Below, in pieces: positions 1 to 12,000 of a DNA stretch of 13,307 nt. The notes beneath the pieces were generated by a model. It did no database searches. It saw only the letters and a list, made by a program, of their open reading frames with translations, and was not told the origin of the DNA. The position numbers and the translations under genes are program-made. Source of the DNA: JAYTJL01 sp964400155 (GTDB lineage: Bacteria; Patescibacteriota; Saccharimonadia; Saccharimonadales; UBA10212); NCBI GenBank assembly GCA_964400155.1, contig CAYNSQ010000017.1:1-13307 (forward strand), read 5' to 3'. Position 1 is the stretch's first letter. Each line of letters opens with the position of its first letter.

Positions 1-3000
1 TTACTCGATTACCCAGTAATTAAACTTGTAGTTTGCTGAAGCTGTGGGTGCTGTATTTGTATTTATAGTGAAACTATTTTGGTCGGCTAAGTCATTGTAG
101 AACTGAAGTGAAGCGGCATTAGAGTTTGCCGCGGTTATGTTTACCCGTGGTGTTGCACCAAAGGAATTGGCAAAGTTGATGGTGGCTAGCATGCCAGCTA
201 TACAACTACCCTCTGAGACGTTTATTGTAACTGTTCCAGATGTATCATTACCATTAATAGTTGCTGTTGCGGTACCTTCGCAGTTGGCGGCCACACCAGG
301 AGTGATGGTTGTAATGCCACTAATGTTACCGGTAACAATATGGCCGTTTAGTTTTAGTCCGGCGTTAAAGGTGATGGTCATAGCCTCCGGATCAAGATTA
401 AAGATAGCCAGTCCCAGAGAATTCTGGAAAAGTACCCTTCCCTTGGTGGTGAGGCTATCGCTAATTGTCAGGGCTGGGACATCGCCTAAGTTAATTCTGT
501 TTGATGCAGGTGGTGCAGGGCTAGCATTTGCAGTACTTTCACTTGCGGTGGTCTGCTCGTTAGCCAGCTTGTCTTGCAGACTAGCTATTTGGTCGGTAAA
601 GACACTTAGACCTTCTATTTGATTGGCGACAATCTTATCAGCGAACAAAGTCCCCTTAACATACACATTGTGGTTAAATAACGTGTCTTCACCACTGACT
701 GCTAAGAAGTTGATCAGTCCTAGCTGGTCACCGGATGGGTCGGTAACGGTAAGGGGTGCTGGTTCTGAAGGAAGATCTGGAGTGTTGTTAGTCGTAGTGA
801 TTGCCTCTTGAGTTTGAGGTTGACTGTCGTCTTGCCACATCCTAAAGAAGTCTACGTCTAGTGCATCGCCACTAGTATCGTTGCTGTTTTTCATCATAAC
901 GGCCAGTGTTGAAGTTGGTATATTACTGGTTGAGCTACCACAATAGGTCCAGCTGACGCCATTAGATACATCTGGGTCTACATAAAATCGTACATCGGTG
1001 GTAGAGATCACCTCTATCTTAAGTAGGGCAAACTGTGTAGTGCTAACAGTCGCACCAGTACAGCTTATTGGGTTAGAGGTGCTAGAACTTCTTGTTACCC
1101 CTGTCCATGTAGTGCTGTCGTTGTTGGTGAAGTATATGCCGTTAGCAGGAGGGTTAGCATCAGCGGCCACGGAATCGCCTATTCCTACCCAGGTATCGTC
1201 AGCCGCCGCAGCAGCACTCGGTTTAACTTTCATTAGAATGACCGGCAGGTTATCAGCATCGGCAATTAGGTGTGCGTTAGCGCCAGTTGCCGGGTCGCCA
1301 GAAAATGTATTACAACCAACTGTACCAGTGTCAGCTGTGACCTGACGACCTATGCCATTGACGGTGTCGTTAACAATTGACCAAGTACAGTCGGCAGTAC
1401 TGTTGGTTTGTTCAACTACATTTAATTCAGTAATGTCGCCCCAAGAAACTGCTGCGCTGGTGGTTGGGCTAAGGTCGTCCCTCTCTCTTGAAAATTCTTC
1501 TGCCCAATAAGAGTTGCGGCCGATGAATGCACCACTCTCCGCATAGCCACCAAAGTTAACGCCCATCTGCTTAAATTCAAACAAGTTCGAGCCATCGGTT
1601 CTGTTGATGCTTGCTAGTGTATTACTGGAATCGGTCGCATTAATCGTTAGGCCAGCGTACAGAGAAACCGCTGAATTGGCGTTGTCTACCACTATAGTAG
1701 GCTTTTCGCCGCCTGTTTTATATCTAATTATTACTATACCGCTACCACCACTACCACCAGTACCACTGGCGCCGGCGCCGCCGGCGCCGCCGCCGCCGCC
1801 AGTATTCGCAGTCCCGTTAGTTCCAGCGCTAGACCCCGTGCTACCCGCACCACCACCGCCAGCACCACCGGCACCACCAGAACCACCGGCATTACCGCCC
1901 CTACCGCCGCCACCACCACCAGCATAAGTAACTGAGGAGCCGGAGAGACTACTAGCAACCCCATAGCCACCGGCACCACCGGTACCACTACTGTTGTTAC
2001 TACCTGTACTTCCGGCGCCCCCGCCGCCGCCGCCGCCTCTGTTGTCAGTACAGTTGTTGGTTGTGTTTCCACCGTTATTTCCCTGACTTGGCGAAGTAGA
2101 TGGTGTATTTCCGGCACCACCTGATGTGCTTGTGTTACACCCAGCGGCACCACCGCCTCCGGAACCGCCATTGCCACCATTATTGGCATTATCGCCACCG
2201 CCATAACCGCCACCAGTAGCAGTTACGCCAGCGAAGATTGAGTCATTACCCGCTGATCCGTTGGCTCCTAAACCACCGCCATTTCCACCATTTCCAACTG
2301 TTACAGTGTAGGCTTGAGGCCCTATTGCAAGAGTACCTGTTCTAAAGCCACCGGCGCCGCCGCCGCCGGCGCCATCGCCGTTACCGCCAGATTCACCGCC
2401 ACCGCCACCGCCACCGCCACCAACAACTAAATATTCAACGATAGAGGTGCCTGGGTTAGACAACGTAAATGTTCCTCCACTTGTAAACGTATGGATAGTA
2501 TAGCCACCAGAATAAGTAACTGTACCGCCAGTTGCTGTAATTGGAACATTTGCTCCATTTGGTCCAAGTATAATAGAGTTATTCAGAGTATCAACCGTAA
2601 GCAAACTTGTTCCAACGGAGTTTTGTATCTGGAAAGCGGTTGTTGTATCAAGGCTGGGGCGTTGCAAGAAATAATCTGTTTGAGTAAATCCGGTATATAC
2701 CCCGGCAAACTTGCTGTCCTTGCCCAAAACTGTTCCCGACGTAACTCCAAAGCCGCTTGGGCTTAGTTGGTAAAGGTAACCACTATACGACATTATCATG
2801 TGGAAACCGTTTGCATCAGTTAAAATATTCTTGCTTATAGTAAGTGGCTGAGTAGTTGGGGCTGAATTTTGGACATAGTCACTAGAAGAACAGCTGGCGT
2901 TGCTACATTCAATAACCAGCAGTTCATATTCATATGAGACCTGGTCCTGTACAGTAATAGCAACCATACCTATATTGTCGCTATCTAAGGTTAGGTTGGA

Positions 3001-6000
3001 ACGGGTGTCCATAAAGCCTGTATTAGATATCATATTATCGCTTAGACTGGAACAGCTGGCGTTGGTACATCGGGCAAAGTGCATTTCCCAAGTAGACCCA
3101 TTCCAATCGGCAAAACTTATTCGGGCAAAGTCATCTGTGCCAAGCTTCATGGAAGGATCTTTTGCGTTGGAGTTGACTAAGTTATTGTTGTTTGTGGAAC
3201 AGCTGGCGTTGGTACACTGGATATACCTAATATCATTGTCGTAATAGGCAATTCTAGCAAACCCATCGGAGGCGATTTTAAGATTTGAGGCCATACTGCT
3301 TTGGCCGGAACTATCCAAGGTGGTGATGTTACTTGTCGAGCAACTAGCATTAGTACACTGTGCATACTTAAGGTCCTGATTTGTCGCGTCGGTATAGCTT
3401 ATTAGGGCAAAACCGTCGGAGCCAATTGCCATAGAGGGACTTGAGCCTACGCTTCCTGTACTATCTATAGTGGTGAGTGTTGGACTTGAGCAGTCATCGT
3501 CATTACATAGGGCAAATTCCAAATCGCCGTTGGTATAGTCCCAGTACGCAATTCTGGCAAGCCCATCGCTACCTAAGGCTATTGCTGAATTCCAGCCAAT
3601 TAGAGAGGATGAGTTATCTATTACGGTTGTATTAGCATCGGTACAGTCATGGTCCAGACAGCGAGTGTATTGTAACCCGTTCTCCATGGACACCAACCTT
3701 AACAAACCATCGTTTCCATAGGCCATAGCGCTAGCACTGCCCCCACCACTAATAGATGATTCGCTTTTTCTGAAATAGCCACCCAAAGCAGTGCTTATTG
3801 TGGCTGAAGAGATCGGATTAACATCCGTGACATATATCTTGTTATTGTAGCTGTCTGCTCGGAAAACAGTGTCTGAAGAGGTATTCTGGACAGACAGTGC
3901 ATCGTAAAAGTTACCCCTTATAACGGTGCTGGCATTTATATTTACAGCGGTGTTAAGGCTGTCGGCGGCTAGAAGAACTGTGCCATCGGCTTTTTGTATT
4001 TGCACTGCCTCTGTTGAGTCAGTTGAGTTCTGTAGTACAAACGGAGTGGTGATTGTCCCGTTAAAGGCTATCTGACCCTCACTCTGAACAGTTACACGGT
4101 TAAGCGGTAATAATCGTATGTTGTCTAGGTATAGGGTCTGGGAATTTGTGTCCGTGGATTTAAAGTATATGTATGGTGTGCCAGAGTGTGACGCCGGCGT
4201 TTGGAAGGTACAACTAAATGTTACCCATTCCAAGGTATTAATTTGTTGGCTCCAGTCCGGATTGCAAGAAGTGTCTGTACTACCGTCAGACGCATAACCA
4301 AAGTCAAAGTCATCAAAATTGGGGGAGCCAGGGTCAAGTATAACCTTCATTGAGAGAGCATATGTAGTGTTGTCTTCCAAAGTTATGTTCTGTTTTGTAC
4401 CATCACCAATAGAGCCGGCCGTATCAACTTGCAATGAGTATGAGCCATCATAGTCAGTGCCTGCTTGGGATACGGTTGCGCCACCGGTTAGAGTCCAGTT
4501 GCCGGAAATTGATGTTTCAGCTGAGGGGTTAGCTAGCAGACTATCGCTTGTAAGCACAACCGAATCTATGTACAGAGTCTGGGCATTAGTGTCGTTTTGC
4601 TTCAGGTAAATATATGGTGTACCCGATACCGCTCCAGCCAAAAAGCTACAGCTAAGTTTGGACCAACCGCCGTTATTGGCTTCTTGGCCGCTGGTGTAGC
4701 AATAGGTATCGGTAGTGCCATCCAACGAATAGCCAAATTCGGCATCTGCCCAAGTATACTGACTATTTGCAGTCGAGCGCACATACGCTGAAAGGGTGTA
4801 ATACTTGCCTTCAACGAATGAATAATTATATTTAGCGCCATCATCTGCCGCTGCCGTGGTGGCTATCTTGAGAGACGCTACCCCGTTATGATGTTGGCTG
4901 GTATCGCGGCTAATGCTGGCGCTACCGCGTGCAGCCCAGCCGGTTGTATTTACCTCAAAACCAGGGTTGGTAACTAGATTTGTGGTAACCGGTACTGTGC
5001 TAACATTAAGAACCTGACCGCCCGAGGCATTTTGGATTTGGAACAAATTAGAAGAGTCATAACCACTGCCAGCCACCAGCGTAAAGCCCTTGTTAGCTGA
5101 GGTGGTTGTAATAGTTGCTGGTGATGACGAACCGTCGTATGCAGCTTGGAGTGTGCCGCCGCCGCCACAATCTTCCCATGTGCCATTTACAAAGCAGCGG
5201 AACTTGTGGGAGTTGGAGTTGTAGTACATGGCGCCGTTTGTGCCGGTGGGGTCGCCGCTGTCTGTTTTGGTGTCTAAGACTAAGAGCGCACCAGTTGTAT
5301 CGCCTGTTGGATTACCTATTTGTACGCGGCTATTGGTAGTGTCTGCTACTAGTAGTTGAGTGCCCCCAGAGTTTTTCAATTGGAAAGCAGTGGTTGAATT
5401 AGCTGTGTTTTGGAACAAAGCCGCACCGCCGTTTGGCGAGATGTTAAATACATCTGTACCGCTGCTTTGAATGGCAAACCTTCCGTTGGTGCTACAAGAA
5501 GTTGTACACTGCAAATCAATGACTACGTTGGGGTCTGTTGCGGCGTCTTGGGCTACTATCTTAAAGTCTTTGTTGCTGGCAAGGGTTATAGTGGCTGGGC
5601 TTGAGGCATTGTAGGTCCCTTGCAAATCACTGCCTCCACCGCCACTACAACCAGTACAACTGCCGGTGACGGTTAGGCTGGATAGAGTAACCGAACCAGC
5701 GGTTGTATCAACTGTTAGAATACTGGTACCAGATGAATCTTCAATTCTAAATGCATTGCTGGAGTTGGATGTGTTTCTGAAGGAGAACGCCGGAGCAACA
5801 ACTTTTAGATTGTTGGTGCTACTTATACTAGCATCCGCATAAACAGTACTGCCTGCTCCGGTTACGATTCCACCAAGGAAGTAACCTTGGTAGAAGCGAT
5901 TGTTTTGAGTGGTGTAGTCAGAGGTAGTGGCACCAATGTTTTGTACATTATATTTGGTAACTGTTCGGCTATTTTCAAATGTTACAGCTGGCGAGACCGT

Positions 6001-9000
6001 TAGACTGGCTGTGCCACCACCGGCCGTAATACGGGTGTAGTAGTCTTGTCCGGCATTGTCTATGAAAATTACATCGCCGTTAGCAAAAGCCGAGCCAGTC
6101 AGTGTAACTGTTGTGGTGTTAGTGCCGGTTCCGCTGGTTGTAGCGGTGGTGGTGGTTGCTGAATTGCTAGCCACAACATCAGCACCAAGAGTGATTTTTG
6201 AATTGGTAGTGTCAGCCGTAAACAGTGCATCTCCTGCACTGTTTTGTATTTGGAAGGCACTGGTAGTATCTATTTCAGACCGCTGCTGGTAATAACTACT
6301 TGTCACCAACGCTGAATCAACTTGAGCAAACCGACCATCGGGAACACCAAGCTTTGTGCCACTAGCTGCGCCAAAACCACTGGGGCTAACTCTTACAAGG
6401 CTAATGGGTCCATCATTTACTATTACCACATTCGCAAAGCCGTTGGCAGGGTTCAACTTCATATCTATATGTTCGTCAATATACGGATATATGGCTTCCA
6501 CATTAACCTGTGCAAGAGTAACGCCGCTAGAACAGCTGGAGGTGCTACATTGGGCTATCCAAAGATCACTGTTATCCGTAACGTTGTTGGATTTTTTGTA
6601 TGCAATGCGAGCATAGCCGTCACTAGCCAACGCCATGCTGTTGGTAAACCCAGCGTAAGCGGTTGCTCCACCATCAATGGTGGTAATGTTAGCAGACGAG
6701 CAGCTGGCATTGGTACATTCCGCATATTTTAATGTACCGTTGCTGTCATCCACATAGCTTATTCTTGCCAAGTTACTACCGTTAATTACCATTGAAGGCA
6801 AGTATCCAACACCACCAGTACTGTCTACTGTGGTTAGTGTTGGGCTAGAGCAATCGTTGTCATTACATTCTGCGTACTTTAGATCGGCATTATCATCATC
6901 GGTATAAGCAATCCTGGCTAGGTTTCCACTGGTCAACACTATGCTGGTTGGATAGTTGGTATCAACGCCACTTTCCACGGTAGTAATGTTGGCGGTGGAA
7001 CAATCGTCTGCTGTACAGCGAGCAAATTTCATATCTCCTGTGGAGACATCAATATAAGAAATGCGAGCCCTGTCGTCTGTGCCAAGTACCATAGAGTTGT
7101 AATATCCTACTGAACCGGTGTTATCAACTGTGGATGTGTTGTTGGTGCTACAACTGTCATTAGTACATTCAATGAAGTCAAGGTCGTCATCATAGTCGTT
7201 AGCGTAAGCAATTCGGAAGGTGCCGTCAGATGCCATAGCTAGCGATATATTGCGGAAACTGTCGTCGGGGTCAACTCCCGTCTCTAGCAGTGTTTCTACC
7301 TTAGTGCTGCAACTAGCGTTGGTGCACTGCACAAAGTTCAAAGTATCGGCATCTATGTTATAGTAAGCAATTCTATTAAAGCCATCTTGGCCAACCGCTA
7401 CGACCGGTGATGTATTGTTGCCGGTCGCGTCAATTGTAGTAGTGGCTGTGTAGCCGCCAAGTGAAGTAGTAATTTCGGCATTGTCACGAGCCTGTAAATC
7501 AGCAACAACAAGTTTATCGTTCAATGTATCCCCAGTAAGTAACGGGGTGCCGTTAGAGCGTTGGATTTGAAAAGCGGTAGTGGTATCAAGATTTGGTCGT
7601 TGCAAGAAATAATCCGTCTGCATAAACCGGCCATATATTTGCCCATAAGAATTAGTTGTAGATGTGCCCAGCGTGGAGGCCTCGTCATCGCCGCCACCAA
7701 AGCCCTGCGGGCTCATCATTGCCATGGTCAGATAGTACTCGCTGGCAACCGTGTCATAGTTCATGTACGTTCCGCGGGCAAAGTTATTGCCGTCCATAGA
7801 CATAGTCTGATTTGTATCCATAAATCCGTTGACGGCAATAGTTTGGGTGCTCCAGTCTCCACAGTATGTAGCCGTATCACATATTAGTGCCGAAATACCA
7901 CCAGTATCAGTTCCTACCAAAATTGTTGGGACATCGTTGCTGGTAAGAACAAAAGATGTCACATTAGCAATAAAATCATCTGGTTTATAGATGTTGTAGT
8001 TACTACAATCATCGTTCAGGCAAATGATAACTCCAATCTCGCCTGTATTGTCATCGTCATACACCAAGGTGGCCAAGCCATCAGAGCGAACGGCTACAGA
8101 AATTCCGTTGTCTAAATCTGCATCTTCAAAAGTGGTGCTTGTGTTAGTGGATGAACAGGCATCGTTTAGGCATTGGATATAACCAGGATCATCGCCGCTA
8201 ACTGAGTAAGCTATGCGCGCATAGTTGTCTAGACCCATAGCCAGGGAGGGCCGTTCGCCACCCGAAGCACCGGCTATAAGGGTGGTCGGCGTATTGGTAG
8301 TACAATCATCGTCACTACATTTTATGTATTTTAGATAACCATTGTTGTCGTCGTAGTAGACCATTCTGGCGTAGCCATCTGCGCCAATGTCCATAGACAT
8401 TGAGTAGGCCCAGCTGGAACCATCTATCACGTTTATGTTTGCATTGTTGCACCAACGATTAAGACAGTGGATAAAGTTCAACGCTCCGCCATCGCTATAA
8501 ACTATTCTTGGCAAACCATCTAAGCCCATAGCTATTGATGGGTCTTGTCCACCCGTGGACGTAACAACTGTTGTTATGTCGTTGTTGACACACGCTGCGT
8601 CATAACAAAGTTGGAACATCAAATCGTCTGTCGAACTATCAATGTATGCCAACCTGGTAAGACCATCATTACCTATTGTGGAGACAGTGTCATTAATTGC
8701 AGCCGAGTTGTTAATTTTATTGGCTGATTTATAGTCGCCAGCGTTCAGGGTATACAGGTCGGCTGGCGCATCAAGGCCTGCCCCACCGCAGTTTGCCCAA
8801 ACATCTGTGTAACAACGGAACTTTCCGGTACTAGAGTTGTAGTACATTGCTCCGGCAGTACCTGTTGGGTCACCACTGTCGGTCTTGTTGTCTAGAACCA
8901 GGCTAACACCAGTGGTATCTGGTGTTGGGTCACCTATATATATACGACTATTAGTTGTGTCGGCAGACAGGATGGTAGCACTGCCAGCGGCATTTTGAAT

Positions 9001-12000
9001 GCGGAAGGCGGTGGTGGAATTAGCCATAACACGAGCAACGGAAGTTACATCAACACTTCCGCCACCTATCATTATTCGTTCAGCGCCACCCTGGTAAAGA
9101 GAAATATCGTCGTCAGAATCATTGTTAACACCAATCCGAAGCTTGGTATTTTCACCCGACTCTACATAGTAGCGTATGTAGGCTTCATCACCGTTACCAC
9201 CACCAGGATCAGTGCCCCAATATAACCCTGCCGAACTGCTGTTGCCCACGGCAGGCTGGATGGCCCCGCCAAGTACGGCAACTGACGGACCAGTATTGCT
9301 TGCGTTGCCAACTGTTAACGTATCACCTATACCAACGCTTTGAGTAAACTGAGACTGGCCCATTACCTCCAGCGTACCAACTACCTTGGTGTTGCCGGCA
9401 GTTAGCGACCCACCAAGACCTCCTTGCGTAAAGCTCCCACCATTTGCACTGGTTATACTTCCCCCCGCCAAACCAACAAGGTCTAGTGATCCTCCAATTT
9501 GGACTCGCGGAGTAGATGTATATTGGACTCTGTTGTCCGGTGTACCTCCACCCACCGAATATAGGTATCCGTTAGACATTACAGATTCACCTCTCCAGGC
9601 GGCATACGGTAAGCTACCGCTTACATATTCCCAACTTGGAACCCAACCACCCCCGGGTCCAATCTTGCCTACAATTACACTATTACCATAGACGTTGTAT
9701 ATATAGCCGTTAGCAATGGAGGAGTGGTGCTGGTTCACGTTTAGCGGAAGATTGGTGGTGGTACTCCAACTACCTACTGCACCGGTGGTAGAGTTCAAAG
9801 AAGCCACGTAGACCGTGTTCTGAGAACCGCCTCCATTTTGTCCACCAATATTATAGATATATCCGTCGCTAGCTACGACAGTGTGATAGTTTAATGCCGC
9901 AGGTAAACTATTGCCGCTGGTTGTAAAGGCACTTGTACTACCGTCTGCATAAATCTTTGCGTAATAAACACTAGAAACCTGGTTGAATCCATCCCAGCCA
10001 CCTACAGCGTAGAGATATCCGTTAGATATGGTAGCCGCAACAGAATCCCGACCAGCAGGTAGCGAGGCAGCGCTTTTCCAGGCACCCAAAGTACCATCTG
10101 TATTGACTCTTGCATAATAAACTGCCGAGGTTATACTGCTGCCGGTCCATCCACCAATGGCGTAAATAAACCCATTAGCAGACACTGACGATACCCATGC
10201 CAAGGTTGTGGGGAGAGAAGTTGTGCTATTCCAGCCATTTGTTGAGCCGTCGGCATTTAAAGATGCATAGTAGACGGCATTAGTTTCACCGTCATTCAAG
10301 ACGGTATTGCCGCCAATTGTATAAAGATAACCATTTACCTCTACTGACCCAAAATCTTCTAGATTAACGGGCAAGGTATCATCATCTACTTTCCAGGGCA
10401 GAAGGTTGTTGCTGTTCTGACCGTTGAGTGTAACTTTGTTATCTATAGTATCTACGTTTAACATAGAACCTCCGCCGGCATTCTGAACCTGGAAGGCGGA
10501 ATGAGTATCGATATCGGCCTTTAGTGTCAAGAACTGCGTCTGAGTATTAACAGCATAAACGTTAGAAAATGGATTGGTTGAGCTGCCCAGACTGACACCA
10601 CCATAGTTACCGTCATCTATTGAGCCAACCCTGGCAACGTAGACGCTATCCCAGTTAGATATATAGTGACTTATTAGCATATGGCCATCGGCTCCCATAA
10701 CGGTTGACGGATTCATGCCCGTATCATTACCCACTCCGCTCTGTTGGTGTATTGTTGCCTGAGAAGATTGGGAACAAGTCAGATTCTTACATTTAACATA
10801 CTCTAGGCTTGAAGATGAGCCAGAAAAGTCTGTAAAGGCGATTTGAGAGAATCCATCACTGCCTACCGACACACTGCTCCAGCCGTAGCCACCAATTGTA
10901 CTCTGTATGGCTGTGAGGTCGTTGTTGTCGCAGGTGTCCTCATAACAAATTATATGGTTAATAATTCCTTCCGTATCGTTGTCGTAAGTTATATGTATCC
11001 GTCCACTACTGTCGGAGGCCATTGAGGTTGAGTAGTCTATGTCTGTATCAAAATCAAGACCATTAATATTGCTGGTAGAACAAGAGGCATCTAAACATTG
11101 GGCAAAATACAGCTGGCCACTCAGGTCGTAGGTAATCCGGGCATAGCCATCGTCAGCCAATAACATATCTATTCGGCCATTAACGTTGTTGCTGTTGTCT
11201 ACTGTATTTATGTTGCTGCTGCTACAGTCAGCGTTGGTACACTGGACAAACATTAGATTGTCGTTAGTACTGTCCAGGTAAGCAATCCTGGCATAGCCAT
11301 CTGCTCCAATGGCGATTGCTGTGTACCGGCCAACCGAAGCGGTATTGTCTACCGTAGTGATGTTACTGGTTGAACAAGTTGTGTTGGTACACTGGGCAAA
11401 CTTTAGGGCTGAGTTGTCTTGGTCATAGTAACTAATCCGAGCATAGCCGTCAGTTCCAATGGCAACTGATGGATATTCACCAACCCAGGCCGAACTGTCT
11501 ACAGTGGTTGGTGTACCTTCACTATATGGAAGAGAGAATTTAAGATAGCCATTGGTTGCATCGTGGTATGCAACACGTGGATAGTCGTCTAGGCCAAGGG
11601 CTATGGAACTATATTCGCTAGCCGGATTGCCCACATATGAATCCCCGTATTCGCTTGAGGAGATAACGCTTTTTGAGATTGGCGTAACGTTGCCAACTTT
11701 TAGTTCCATGTTTACAGTATCTGCCTGGAAAAGACTGACCCCAGAAGCATTTTGTATGTCTACTGTCTTTAGCGAGTTATAGGTTGGGTTTATGCTTAGG
11801 TAATCTGTTTGAATGTTGTTGCCATAAATATTTGCAAACTTGGTGGCAGTGGAACCAACGCTGGTTCCACCAACCTGATGTTCTTCTATGTCAGGGTTAA
11901 CTACAAGCAGTTTAAGATCACCAACCGTACTATCATAGTAGGAAATTCTGGCAATATTATCCGAAGTAGGTATAACCATTGATGGGTCATAAACACTCTC

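Noticed and set aside
137..622. Plus-strand ORF of 161 residues with hydrophobic stretches
   Set aside because: Antisense to the C-terminal domain. Hydrophobicity comes from reverse-reading of Asn/Asp/Thr codons; the opposite strand has clear modular protein structure.
1604..1927. Plus-strand proline-rich ORF of 107 residues
   Set aside because: It is the antisense reading of the polyglycine codons (GGN read as CCN-type). No independent coding signal.
1734..2213. Minus-strand ORF of 159 residues rich in Val and Ala inside the glycine-rich region
   Set aside because: It is the frame-shifted reading of GGN glycine codons, overlaps the large frame on the same strand and has low-complexity composition with no domain. 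It is a shadow.
5647..5658. C-x2-C as a thioredoxin-like or zinc motif
   Set aside because: It sits in a Gly/Ser-rich linker ('GSCTGCSGGGG') with no fold around it. A simple disulfide or no function is more likely.
6322..6732. Plus-strand ORFs of 136 and 86 residues overlapping each other
   Set aside because: Both lie antisense to propeller 4 and its exit cassette, in different frames, with no recognisable motif.
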